This document shows, piece by piece, positions 11,884 to 24,800 of a stretch of DNA of 64,000 nucleotides. This DNA comes from Brachypterus glaber (taxonomy: Eukaryota > Arthropoda > Insecta > Coleoptera > Kateretidae). Made by a program: the position numbers and the translations under genes. The first letter of the stretch is position 1. Each line of letters opens with the position of its first letter. Below the pieces are notes generated by a model. The model ran no database searches, had not been told where the DNA came from, and worked only from the letters and a program-made list of their open reading frames with translations. The stretch covers positions 46,855,365-46,919,364 of the forward strand of contig OY294047.1 in assembly GCA_958510825.1 (NCBI GenBank). Direction: 5' to 3'.

Positions 11884-12431
11884 TTTGCATGACCAAGACT
11901 AAAACCTAATTTCACGCTTTTATTTTCGGGACTAAACTTGCCGTTTTTCTCCCTAGGGAATAAAAATCACGACAACCTTGATAATATTAAAATATTATAC
12001 TTACTATGTGCTTTGCTGGTTTAAAAATTAGGTTTGGTGGTGTTTTGTAATAAACTAGCGATTCAAACCAATTTATTTGATTTTAACAAAGAAAACCTTT
12101 AAAAATAACATTGTTATAACAATTTATACATAACTTAAAATTTATCATCTTCATCCATTTTTTTGACGTTTGTGTTAACCATATTAAAAAACAATTGAAA
12201 TCGCGATAGCCATGAAACTGACTTTTCGCAATTTACAGGCATCTTGATTAAATTTAGACGCGTGGTTTTTAATTTTATCTACCTACCTAAATTATGTTTG
12301 GTCCAGGACTAAACTTGGCTGTTTTAGTCCCTTGCATTTCTGTTTCCCTCGCTCGCTACGCTCGCTCAGGAAACACTAATGCAACGGGACTAAAACAGCC
12401 AGTTTAGTCCCTTGGTATATAAATAACTATT
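11884..12431 (+). mobile_element. Hairpin element family B, copy 1
   Basis: About 548 bp from GACCAAGACTAAAACCTAA to GTATATAAATAACTATT. Near its right end is a stem pairing AGGACTAAACTTGGCTG with CAGCCAGTTTAGTCCC around a CpG-rich apex (CTCGCTCGCTACGCTCGCTC). An inverted copy is at 58791-59393. The terminal ATAAATAACTAT is shared with family A although the interiors are unrelated. Confidence 0.8.
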
Positions 12432-13442
12432 ATTCAAGTGCATGAAGTGCACTATAATAATTTCCAAGCCTTTTTTGTGTGATTTTTATTATGTAGTTTT
12501 TGTTTTTAGGAGAATAGGGCTTCAAATCTGACTAAATTATTTTTTTTAACTTACTGTGACGTTACGATGCTGGATGTTCGTCATTTTCATAAAATTAAAG
12601 CCAACTTTTAGTCATCGTCTTAATTACAATAACTTTTTTTAATTTGACACCCTGTATATTTTAGAACCGTTAGATAGAAAATATTCGAATACAATTCTGA
12701 AAAAAGTTGAAATAGATACCTTAACATTTTTTTGTGAGGTCAGTGGTAAAAAATACGACAAACGGATTCTCACACTTTTATTTTGACACTCTACGAGTCA
12801 AAATATTTAAATATTAAAATTCAGTTCCATATCGGCAAGCTGGTGATGTCACAGGCCTTGCTCGTAACTTACGATTGGCCAAGGTTAGAGTTCCTGAATT
12901 TTTGACGTTTTTGTTCCGTGTAGATTAAAAACCGTAAAAAAACTCATATTTGGTAGGTGTAGTCAGGGTTTATAAACTATGACTTTTAAAAGATGGCATA
13001 AAAATAACTACTTACCCAAACTATGTGTACCGCTACTGTATTTTCTATATACAAATCAGTCATCTATTTTTAACACCGTTTAATGTCGAGTCAAACACTT
13101 TTCCTTTTTTCACTTTGAGAGATCATTTATGCAAATATATCTACACTAGTAAACATAGTTTTTGGCGCATAATTTAACTGTGACTATTTTTAAAATACTA
13201 TATGAACTAATCATGGCATTCAAAATTTTAAATTTGGACCAATCAAATTTAAACGGAAAAAAATCATTTCTTACCTTCAGTTTCCAAGTCATCATGAATT
13301 GACGATATTATGTGATATTTTTTAACTTCTGCATTAAAAAATTCCGGTCAAATAATGTTTCCTTATGGGGATAACCCAACTAGCATTGTTTGTAAATTTT
13401 ACCTAAATAACTGGAACCGCTACCATTCATGAGTAATTACGT

Positions 13443-14232
13443 CCCTAGTAGAAATTTAACGTTAGAATAACGTTTTTCTAACGTTAGAAAACTGTATAAA
13501 GGTACGTTATAAAATATGTGCAAATGTCCCGCTTTTTAACGTTAGAATCTAACGTTAGTTACAAACGTTAATCTAACGTTAGATTTTTAAGTTAGAAATA
13601 CGTTATAAGTACGTTTAATTTCTGACTTTCGGAGGGGGCGTGGCCAACTAGGAAATTTCTACCTGCATCATAAAATGGCAGCTGGAGACAAATTTATTCA
13701 TATAAATAAATCTTAATATTTTAGCAATCATAATATTTTTAAACATAATGTTGTTACATTTTTTTATAAAATAGCCATCTTTTTAGGTGGCCCAAAATAA
13801 TATGCTGTTATACTTCGATACATACGTTTACCTCTCAGAAAAACTTTATATTTAGTTAGTTAATATTTATTTATACATTCAGAATCTTAAAATATTTGTT
13901 CAATTCTAGTACAGCGTTGCTAGACTTACTTTTATTTTGACTTTTGGGGGATATTTTTTTAAAAATATTTAAAGTTCGAATAAGGAAGAAAAGAAAAAGG
14001 TTAGAATTTGGTTAAGAAACTAACGTTAGATTTATGTATTTTATAACGTTTTTGTCAAACGGTATTTTTTAAGGTTAGATTTATATATTTTACAACGTTT
14101 TTGTCAAACGTTAGTTTTTAAGGTTAGATTTATATATTTTATAACGTTTTTGTATAACGTTTGAGACTAAACATAAAAATGTCACTAATCTAATGTTATG
14201 TTAAGTTAGATTTATGTACTTTTCTACCAGGG
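13443..14232 (+). mobile_element. AACGTTA-iteron element (family D), copy 1
   Basis: A 790-bp element with ends CCCTAGTAGAAATTTAACG and, inverted, CCCTGGTAGAAAAGTACAT. Both end regions are dense in the palindromic unit AACGTTAG. The near-identical inverted copy at 16911-17698 makes the two the arms of a 4.26-kb inverted repeat. Short relatives are at 19449-19532, 57396-57689, 59517-59759 and 62930-63121. No transposase was seen. Confidence 0.8.
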
Positions 14233-14888
14233 TTATAATTACGTAGCTCTCACTTATTATGCAGGGTGTCTCAACGAAGCCGACTCGGTCGATATATAGT
14301 AAAGTATCCACTTTAGAGAAAAACTTTAAAGGAAAAAGTTGTATGGTTTTAAAAAAGGCACATTCTAAAAATATTTTGTAGTATACAGAATGGACCTCCT
14401 AGGATTGGTAACATCTGACTTATTTTTTTTAAATGGAATGGTATATTTTTTATTATGTCATCTTACTTGTCATAAAAATACCTTTATTTTAATATTATAT
14501 GGTTTTATTGTTTATAGTTTTTGAGTAAATAAAAAATATAGCATTCTATTTAAAAAAATTGATTTTTTTTTAATGGAATGCTATCTTATTAAATGTAGAA
14601 TTTTATTCTACATTTAATGAGCAAATAAAAAATATAGCATTCCATTTAAAAAAATTGAGTTTTTTATGTTTGAAAATCCAAAAGTTTGAATATTAATTTT
14701 GGACTTTTTACAATTTTTTTTTTGTACATTAAGTAATTAGATACACCCTTTTAAGATAATCTTGAAAAATTTTATTAATTTTTGACAAAAAGTAAATAAA
14801 TTGAAGCAGGTTTTAACTCATCACTAAAAATGAATTTTTTCTCAAAAATATATCTCAAAAACTATAAACAATAGACGTATATAATATT

Positions 14889-15245
14889 CAATTCAATTCA
14901 ATTCAATTCAATTTATTCACTTTAAGTTTTATAAATATTTACACAGGCCGTTTAGGCCCATAGCTTTGTAATCTTGTTCCAAACTTTTCTATCTTTGGTT
15001 TTACTCTTCCAGTTCGTTATATTTTTCTTTCGCAAGTCCTCCAGCACCACTTCTCTCCATCTTTTTCGCGGCCTTCCTCTTTTCTTTCTTCCTTCTGGCT
15101 GTCTCTACGGCATTTGCTTAGCAACTTTATTATCTGGCATTCTTTCTAAATGTCCTAGCCACCTCAATCTTCCTGCTCTTACCACATTTGCTATAGTTTT
15201 CTCCTTATACATCTCGTAAATTTCTTTATTAGTTCTCCTGACATA
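14889..15245 (-). mobile_element. RTE-like non-LTR retrotransposon 3' end
   Basis: On the minus strand it reads RAGRLRWLGHLERMPDNKVA and, after one in-frame stop, GRPRKRW..V..DL....N..., the typical C-terminus of insect RTE-type endonuclease-reverse transcriptases. A short 3' untranslated part ends in tandem TTGAA/TGAAT units, as RTE tails do. The stop after KQMP and the loss of all upstream domains make it a dead fragment, inserted in the 2.2-kb TIR element. Confidence 0.8.
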
Positions 15246-15270
15246 TAAATACAGTTATTATATTTTATAT

Positions 15271-15983
15271 ACAGTTCGGTCCAAAAGTCACCCCCCCCCC
15301 CTTTAACTTTTGAACGAGTTGAGATATCGACTTCAAATTTAGCTCTTAAATAAGACAACTTAAACTATCTTTTAGCATATATTTGATATTTTCAGCTCTT
15401 AAAATGTGGGCAGGGGGCCATGGGGGACATTTTTTTAAATGGAAAGGGGGGTCGTGTGGTACATCATTTTAAAGCTTTTAAAATTCTCTATTTAAACAAA
15501 CATTTTTAAATTTTAAAAAAATGTTTTTTAAGGTTTTGATTTTTCAATTTTTTGTGCTAAAACATTCGATTTTTTAGGTTTTTTTATAAATTTTTATTTC
15601 TGTCAACTAAAATTAGTTTAAAAGTATAATTAACATTTTTTATGATGAAATTAGGCATTTTTAAAAAATTATTTGTTTTTTTTTAAAGGAATTTTGACAT
15701 TAATACCCATTTTCAACCCCATTTTAAACCCAATTTTTTTTTTAATTTAAAAATATGGAGTTAAATGGAGAATTTTATAAGCTTTAAAATGATGTATTAC
15801 ACGACCCCCCTTTCCATTTAAAAAAATGTCCCCCCATGGCCCCCTGCCACATTTTAAGAGCTGAAAATATCAAATATATGCTAAAAGATAGTTTAAGTTG
15901 TCTTATTTAAGAGCTAAATTTGAAGTCGATATCTCAACTGGTTCAAAAGTTAAGAGGGGGGGGTTACTTTTGGACCGCTCTGT
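15271..15983. mobile_element. Inverted-repeat element E, CAGTTCGGTCCAAAAGT ends
   Basis: A 713-bp element with imperfect inverted arms of about 230 bp. The left arm starts ACAGTTCGGTCCAAAAGTCA and the right arm ends TACTTTTGGACCGCTCTGT. Poly-C/poly-G runs lie just inside each end. A third, partial copy enters at 63810 and runs off the window. It is the innermost of three nested inverted repeats. Confidence 0.8.
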
Positions 15984-16910
15984 ATAAAAACCACCTAAAT
16001 TTACATTTGTGTGGTTAAAATCATTAAAAACATTTTCCAAAATTTGGCTGTGATTAATTCCTTTAAAACTACTTTAAATCTTTTGTTGTTTCGAATTAGT
16101 TTGATTTCAGCAGGAAATGAAAAAGTTTTGGTGCATAAAAAAAGAGTGATCTTTGAGTACCTGTTTTTCTATAATAGGGAATACTTAGATGATTTTTACA
16201 ATCAATGGACACTGGTAAGTTATCAATATGATATTAAAATAAAAGTATTTTTATGACAAGTAAGACAAGATAATAAAATATATACCATTCCATTTAAAAA
16301 AAAATAAGTCAGATGTTAGCCACCCTAGGAGGACCATCCTGTATATTTCAAAATATTTTTAGAATGTGCCTTTTTTAAACCATACAACTTTTCCCTTTAA
16401 AATTTTTCTCTAAAGTGGATACTTTACTATATATTGACCGAGTCGGCTTCGTTGAGACACCCTGTATAACTTTGTGGTGTTAAAAACAATTAAATATATT
16501 TTTATTGGTAACAGAATGGTAAATTCTACCATATTACTAAACAGTAACAGGTAACTTTTTAGTTAGAATTATAAGTTATCGCGCGGTAATAGCTACTCAT
16601 AAAAAACACATAATAGTTTTAATTTCCATAGTGAGGCAATTGGGACTTAGTAGTAAAATTTTAGATAATCGTCATATTTTATTTTGATGAGTAATACGCA
16701 GTAAAAATATTTAATTAATTTCACTACAATTAAGTATTCCCAAACGATAACAAATACATTATAACACATTTTACTAAAACATATTTAATTATGCGTTCCT
16801 AAATAATTTTCAATTATATAATTTATTTAAACTATAAAACTACATAATTTTCTTGGCCCATTAGTTTTTTACATAATAGAAATAATAAAGTTCCCTTAAC
16901 TACGTAATTA

Positions 16911-17698
16911 CCCTGGTAGAAAAGTACATAAATCTAACTTAACATAATATCAGATTAGTGACATTTTTATGTTTAGTCTCAAATGTTATACAAAAACGTT
17001 ACAAAATATATAAATATAACCTTAAAAACTAACGTTTGACAAAAACGTTATAAAATATATAAATATAACCTTAAAAACTAACGTTTGACAAAAACGTTAT
17101 AAAATACATAAATCTAACGTTAGCTTCCTAACTAAATTCTAACCTTTTTCTAACTTTAAATATTTTTGAAATTTCCATTATTAATACGTAAGCTATAGTA
17201 GAAAATACTCATTTCAGACAGCTATTGAAAAAATATTTTAAGATTCTGAATGTATAAATAAATATTAACTAACTAAATATAAAGTTTTTCTGAGAGGTAA
17301 ACGCATTTATCGAAGTATAACAGGATATTACACGAAAAATATTTAGGGCCACCTAAAAAGATCGCTATTTTATAAATAAATGTAACGAAATTATGTTTAA
17401 AAATATTATGATTGTTAAAATATATTAAGATTTATTTATATGAATAAATTTGTCTCCAGCTGCCATTTTATGATGCAGGTAGAAATTTCCTAGTTGGCCA
17501 CGCCCCCTTCAAAAGTTCGAAATTAAACGTACTTATAACGTATTTCTAACTTAAAAATCTAACGTTAGATAAACGTTTGTAACTAACGTTTGATTCTAAC
17601 TTTAAAAAGCGGGACATTTGCACATATTTTATAACGTACTTAAATACAGTTTTCTAACGTTAGAAAAACGTTATTCTAACGTTAAATTTCTACCAGGG
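16911..17698 (-). mobile_element. AACGTTA-iteron element (family D), copy 2 (inverted)
   Basis: The inverted partner of 13443-14232, 788 bp, with the same ends and iterons. It is flanked by TA on both sides, consistent with but not proof of a TA target duplication. The few differences from copy 1 include small indels, so the two copies seem similar in age. Confidence 0.8.
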
Positions 17699-18365
17699 TA
17701 CCCAATAAAATGACCACCAGGGTTATATTACTAAAATGTAAATAGTTTTAATTTACATAGTGATGCAATTGGGACTATCATATTTTTTTTAATGAGTAAT
17801 ACGCAGTATTGGAAAAATATTTAATTAAGCATAATTTCACTACAAATTAAGTAAATAGTGGCCAATGTTTTATTCCCAAATGATAACAAATACATTATAA
17901 CACATTTTACTAAAACATATTTAATTCTGCGTTCCTAACCTTAACATAATTTTCAATTATATAAGTTATTTAAACAATAAGACTACATCATTTTCTTGGC
18001 CCATTAGTTTTTTAGAATTATTATTATTATTAATATTCACTGAAAAACTTCCGTCGTTCTTTTTTTTATCTTATTAGATTGTTTTCTTTCCAAACTGAAA
18101 TGGACGATGTTATTATTTATATCACACCTTCGACAAAAAAAGCCAAACTATTTTGACAAATGTCTATGCACATGTAGCAGTAACCAAAAACTACCACACA
18201 ATTACGTGGTAGCTGTTTTGTAACGAAATCGTTCCGAACTAAGTTATTAACACGTAGCAAGATCGTAATTGTTACCCTTATATTTTTCCCCATTTTGGTA
18301 GTATCTACGTAATTACTACGTAATTATAGCGTTCCTGTAACTTTACATTACATTATATGTTTGTT

Positions 18366-18623
18366 TAACCTCGTACTATTCTACTTAATTAAGCATCCCC
18401 TAAATCCAGGATTTGTGTGGGCTAGTAGTAGAGGGAACCACCGGCTTATACTGACTCGAACCAGTTTTTATAGGGAGTGTCCGCTTCACTTACGCCTTCG
18501 CCAAATTTCAATTATTAATTAACCGAAAACGGCAAATCTGCGCCAGTGAGAATCGAACTCACGCTAGTTGGTTAGTAGAGTTGTCGTGTACAGACGCGGT
18601 AGACCACTACACCAATTCTCCCA
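18366..18623 (-). mobile_element. tRNA-derived SINE, copy 2 (inverted)
   Basis: On the minus strand it starts GGGAGAATTGGTGTAGTGGT (A-box region) and has a B-box GAGTTCGATTCTC. It then carries the same body as 10884-11134, ending at TAGAATAGTACGAGGTTAA. The tRNA-like head is better preserved than in copy 1 and has an extended variable region. Confidence 0.85.
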
Positions 18624-18801
18624 TAGTCGCCGCTACTTAATTGGTTTTAATTGAGGCAATGATTACGTAGGGCAACCAAAAATGCTAGTTGGGAATATAT
18701 CACAATAACTCGTACATTTTGACTGACTTTCCCCTAAATTTAACACTAATTAAACCAAGCTAAGTATGCAAAAAAATCAAGAATATATTTACTTATACTT
18801 T

Positions 18802-21800
18802 TTAATAAATAGGAAAGTTTGAATCCACATTTTTAGAAAAACTGTGTAATCCTCCAGTTATATTAATAAATCTGCACATTGTAAATTTCTCCTTCAAATA
18901 TGAAATGGCCCTTTGGGAGTCGTTTCCTCTTCGACAAAGAACATAAACTAAAAAAAATACAGGGTTATTCAGAAATAGGGTCATTAATTTTAAGGGGTGA
19001 TTCTACATAGGAAAATATGAAAAAAGTTCCTATAAACCTATATCCAAAAATGCGCCCCTTTGAAAGTGGCTAAAAAAATCCATTTTTATTTAATAACTCG
19101 GGAACCCTTTAGGATATTGTTAGCTAAATTAGTTAAGTACCTAGGTATATATTCAAAATAATTTTCTGTTAATAAATAATTGTTTCGTTAATTTGTTTTG
19201 TATAAAATTAAAATTGTGCATTGAATAATGTAAAATTATTTAAAATGTGTCATTAACTATTTTAAAATAGACAATAACACAAAATTTAATAATTTTACAT
19301 TATTTGAATGTATCAATTTTAATTGAAATTAATTTAAATAAAAAATAAAAAAAATAGGGATCAATGACCCCAAAGCTGTTTTTTAAAGGTCAATAATCCC
19401 AACCGAGTATTTATTTTTTTAAAGCATGCTAACGCTAAAACCACCATTCCCTAACGATAGAATAACGTGTATCTAACGTTAGAATAACGTTTATAAGATA
19501 TAATATTTTCTAACGCTAAATTTCTACTCGGGAGGGTTTATGTGAAGCAAAAAAGTTAATTTTAAGAAATTTTAAAACCCTGAATTCATATTTAATTCAC
19601 CATGGCGTTCTGAGTAGGTACATCAATTTTTGCAGGGTCTTTGAGGCGGAAGACGGATATCCGTATATTTGGGACTTTCTTAACCCATTAAGGACCAACC
19701 CATAAATTTATTTTGTAATATATGAAATATTTATCAGATATTACTATTATTGATTCAAATAAGCTACCTATTTTTACTAATAATGCAAAAAAAACACGTT
19801 TTCGCTTGTTAAACGAGATTATCAGTAAAATGCAAACAACTTAATCGCTACCCTATTGAAAATGACGGGTCTGGGCGGGTATAAATGGTGCACAAACCCG
19901 TCATTTTCAACAGGGTAGAAATAAAAAAACCTTAATTTATGCATATTCTAAGCCATAAATAAATAAATTGGAAACTAAATGCATTTTAAAACACTCCTTA
20001 CAGAAACCTGTAAATCTGTATGAATATTTAGATGGTAGTCCTTAATGGATTAAACCATTACTTACCATTTTTATTATTATTATTTGCTACAATTTCTTCC
20101 AACTGACTCATATCTTTATTTTTCTCAATTAAAGTAAAAGGAATATTGATAGTATTTGGTATTTTGCACATTTTGTATTCCAGCTCAGGCCTAACATCGA
20201 TTACTACATTATCCTTAATAATATTTGAGAAATCTTCGACATTTATTGATTCTTCCTGATTTAATATACTTATATTTACAACCTTAAAAAAAAGTTTATA
20301 TCGTCGGCTTACAAGTAAAAGGCACTAAGTCACTTTTTTGCAAAAATGGGATTTTAATGGCACTGTAATTAATTTTCGATGCTCTATGTATAGGTAACCC
20401 GAACTAACTTCTAGGTGAACTGCCAAGGGAGTTACCCACTATAAAAAACGCACCAATTTGATTTTGATTAAAATTTATTCTGGCAATAGGCACTAAGTCA
20501 CTTAGTGTAGATTATTTCAAATGTTTCTGCACTAAGCGACTTTCTAAAAAGAGTTAATTTATAAAAATATGATTGCTTGAATAATTTATATGATACAATA
20601 TCGCGTTATTTATTGTACTGACAAACGCATTCAAATTTTGCTATGTTAAAGTTGATGGAATAGAGACAGAACAGAGAAACAGAACTTTACCTGTAAAATG
20701 ACAATGCTTTTTACGTGTACTTTCGATGTGTAGGTAATAATTTAATTTTCATTTGCATTGGTTTTTTTATTATCAGATAATATTTCAAAACTAAATTTGA
20801 AACCTTCACACTAAGTTCAAAGTCTCGGTGTATTTCTGAGGCGTGTTGCACCGTGAAGTGTTTTATCATTAATAATGATTCATTATAATTATTGTCTTTA
20901 GGAGATGCTTCTTTGCCGGCACATCCGATGGCCTCTGAAAACTGTCTTAGTTCTGGCATAGTAAGCAGTTTCATATAATTAAAACTAATTAATTCTTATT
21001 ATTAATTTTGGAAAGGTTCTTTAAACAATCAAAAAGTCCAAACCCTTCTTTTAAAAATCTAGTTTTTGAAAATTTATGTAAATATCTTGTTTTTTACTTT
21101 ATAGTTATACATTACGTTAAATTAATAGAAGGGTTTTAATTTTAAATAGTTGTTTTTTATATTATTTTATTGACTTAGTGCTCTTTACTTGTAAGCCGAC
21201 GTCGTGGGCCTACAAGTAAAAGGCATTAAACCCATGTCTTTTTTCAAATTTAGTTGAATTAAACTACATCAATTTTTCTTTATTTAACTGCAAATGAGAC
21301 ATTATTATGTCCAAACATGTCATTGCAATTTGCGGTAGTTTTTTTCCAAAAAAAATTATTACAAAAATTAAAAAAACAACAATGAAAGTTAAATTTGTCA
21401 TTATCTCAAAACCATGTTTTTGGACTTAGTGCTCTTTACTTGTAAGCCGACGATATAGAAGTTAAAAAAGAAACGTAAAAACCAGTAAGTTAACATTAGT
21501 TTTAGTTATCTTCCCGTATCTTTCTAACCTTAGAAACACGTTGTATAAAAACATGCGATTTTAAGAAATAAAAGTGTTTCCTACGATCCTCTATGAAAAT
21601 GACATTTAGCACACTCTGTTGTGCTTTAGAAAACGCCTTATATCACACTAGTTTGGACTTTTTATATCACCCTAGTGTGATATTTATGTATGCAGGTTTG
21701 CCTTATTTTATTTAGATATTTACCTCGTAGATTCTACGAATTTTATTCACTTGCTTTTATAAGGTATTTTCTACCTTTCATCACAGCGTTTTTTGATATC

Positions 21801-24800
21801 TTTTATGTTTTTTAATCTAAATATTTCTGTTTTTCATGTCGAAAATATAAACTATAGTTATAACGTTACTATTTTGACAAATACTGTCCAGATTTTATAA
21901 AAATTACTTAATTTTTGATTTAGTTAACTTACATTTTATAAAAAAAACTTTAAAATACACAATACACAGTATTTTTCTTATCAAATGTAAAACAGTACAA
22001 TTTTAATGTCTTATATGGCAGCATTACCACATAAATCTAATTTAAGTCAATTTTTTGTGGTAACGCCGGTTAACCAGTATATTACTCTTTCTCTGTTTAA
22101 TTGATGAGTTAAAAGGAGAGAGAAATACATATTCCCCTAACTTGGTTAGTAACCGCTGCTCCACAAAAAATCGGCATTAGTTAGCAAACTGTTTGCCTTC
22201 ATTTAGGTCAAGCTTATAGGCAACCCATTAAACAGCTACTATAATAATGTATTAAATATTAAACCAAGAAAACTAAAGGTAAATGAAAACCATATTTCCT
22301 GTTTGACATACATATATAAATTTTTATGCTTTTATTATTATTTTGTCCTATGCTTTTCTTAATAAAAAAACAAATTTGTTTTTTTGTAAAGTCTAGCTTT
22401 GTTTTAATAGTATATTAAAGTAAAGTACTCGTTTCATAACACGTTTTTAGCGCACTAGTACTTTAGAAAACTCGCCGCAAGCGTCTCGTTTTCTAAAATT
22501 GTACTCGTGAGCTAAAAACGTACGTTATGAAAGTAGTGCTTTATACAATTTTTTCTATTTTGCTAAAATTTAAAAAAACTTACATTTAAATTGATGACTG
22601 ATTTAGGGATTTTTGTTTTGGATTGGCATTACAGTTTACACCATGTTTAAAATTTTAAGAACAAATGATATTTTGATATATTTTATAGTCATCTCTTCTC
22701 TTTTTTACTGCAATTAACCAAGCCACAATTTTAACATGGTAAAAATAACCTAAACACAAAATTTTGTAGAAAATTCAACTTTAAAGCGACATTGACATTT
22801 GCACGGCAAACGTCAAGCGATAGGCCAGGTCTATTGCCAACCCAAAAGAACAAAAAGTACAGACCTCTTATGGGCCTATAAGTACACGCAAAATGCGTGT
22901 GATTATGAGCTTATAAGAGTCGCAAAATAGAAAAACCTATTTTTTTTGTGTTAAAAAAACAAAGCAAATGGCAACAGCTATAGCCACTGAGCGTTAATGA
23001 ATTCGGTGAATTTCATTTTTAACTGTACACATATGTACCTATGTCCCTGGAGAGGTTAAACTGGATATCAAATATGGTCTTAATGTAATTACCTTGTCAT
23101 GAGCGCTAGACCCACAAAATTGCTCATAGTCAATCAAAGACTTAATTGTGGGATTATCTCCGCAAACGTCACAATTAACATTTCTGTTTCTTAATTTAAT
23201 GTTCCTAAATGTAGTGTTAGAACCGTCAAATAAAAGGAGTCTACCAGAGAGAACATCTGGTGAATTGGTGATAATTTTAATAGTTTCTAGTGCTTGTAGA
23301 ACACCAATTGTTCCAGGAACTAAAAAATATATAAGATATAGCCCAGACAGCAAGTTGATGTAGTACAGGACATACAAAGAAAGGCATTGGTATCTGGGAT
23401 GGCTCTCAAGAGAAGATCTTCTATATTATTCCATAAATCTATTTTCTAATCATCGTACATTGATACTGGTAGACTGACAGTTTCGGGCTGTTGGTCCTCT
23501 TCAGTACCAAGAGTCAGTCTACCAATATCACTCTGTACGATGATGAGAAAATAGATTGATGGAATAATAAATTAATATTTTCATAATTTTGTTTAAAATT
23601 AAAAAAAATATATTTTATTAATTTGAATGATTGAATAGTAAATATTTATGTCAGATTTTCAAAAGGATCCTTAATTTTTGAAGGACTAATGCAATTGAAA
23701 AAAAATGGATAGAAAACAGAATTACCTTGCATAGTTGGAAGAAAAGTACCAGATCTGGTACCTTTCTTTTTCTCGTGATAAACCATTTTTGTTTCGATAT
23801 TTTTGATGTAGAATCACGCATTAAAATAAGAGTGTCCTGCTTAAAAAGATCCATTGAAAACCGTTCATGTAAGGGGCTTTTCCACAAGCACAATGGGCCA
23901 ATGGTTTTCGAATGGTTGTACCCTTGGTTAAAGATTCTATATGGGTCAAGTCACTATTGGGAATAGATACTGTCCGAAATGAAAGGTCACATGTTATTTC
24001 CTACCACTAACAAAACTTTTAAAATTAATAAAGTTCTTGGAATACTGTCGTTATAACGATATATTACTAGTACCTTACTAGTCAGCTAGTTCGATACACA
24101 TTATTGGATTGGTACGGATCAAGATATCTGTAGGCTTTAGCCTAGAGTTCGTCCAGTCGTCTTGAGGAACATCCCCACTTACGGTTTCGTCACTTCCGGT
24201 TTCGTTACTTCCGGTTTTCTCACTTCCGGTGTCCTCTAGTTGTTAAAAAAATGGAGGGGAATCAATTTTTTCGTTATTTTCTTGATATCTCTTCGTGTTT
24301 TCAAGATACAAGCAAAAATGTCTGTCTGGAGTCACATCACTATAGAAAACCCATAGAACCATAGAAAACCTTTGAAAAACCATAGAAGCATAGAAAAACC
24401 TTTCAGTCAAAGGTGGTTTTTCCCGTTCACGCCTTTTCAGAACGCGGATCCTTTCACTAATGGTCATTAATAGTGTTTTGCCCTAAATAAATAAACGATT
24501 GGAAACCATAAATGGTTTTCAATGGATCTTTTTAAGCAGGGTGGGGAGATTAAACCTGGCAAAGTCCAAACCAATTGCCCCTTGCATAAAAAACTCTTCA
24601 ATCAATTTCTTACCTGGTCCTAAAACTCCTCCATCGCCGCAGTTCGTAACTGTCTGTGCAGGTGGCGGTATTGGAAACAAACATCTATAACACGGTCCAT
24701 TTTTGTAATTATATACTGTCAACTGTCCCTCCATTTGTAGGGCACTTCCGGAGACCAACGGTATGCCATTAAGGACGCAAACGTCGTTTAGTAAATACCT

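Larger units (their letters stand above)
14262..16464. mobile_element. Long-TIR element, CAGGGTGTCTCAACGAAGCC ends
   Basis: A 2.2-kb element whose two ends are inverted repeats of roughly 220 bp, each starting CAGGGTGTCTCAACGAAGCC and continuing GACTCGGTC. The interior holds a retrotransposon tail (14889-15245) and a second inverted-repeat element (15271-15983). The only sizeable frame near the right end (16011-16256) has no recognisable domain, so the element is probably non-autonomous. Confidence 0.75.
11549..18801. other. Intergenic repeat cluster between Ly6 and MOCS3
   Basis: No host gene is supported over 7.2 kb. The mobile elements are listed individually (11884-12431, 13443-17698, 18366-18623). 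The stretch 12432-13442 is AT-rich with no assignable structure; 17699-18365 is also AT-rich and contains a diverged duplicate of the TTAATTTCACTACAATTAAG sequence seen near 16710. Confidence 0.65.

Noticed and set aside
16011..16256. 81-codon frame as a transposase remnant
   Set aside because: No DDE, zinc-finger or HTH motif is visible, and half of it is terminal inverted repeat sequence.
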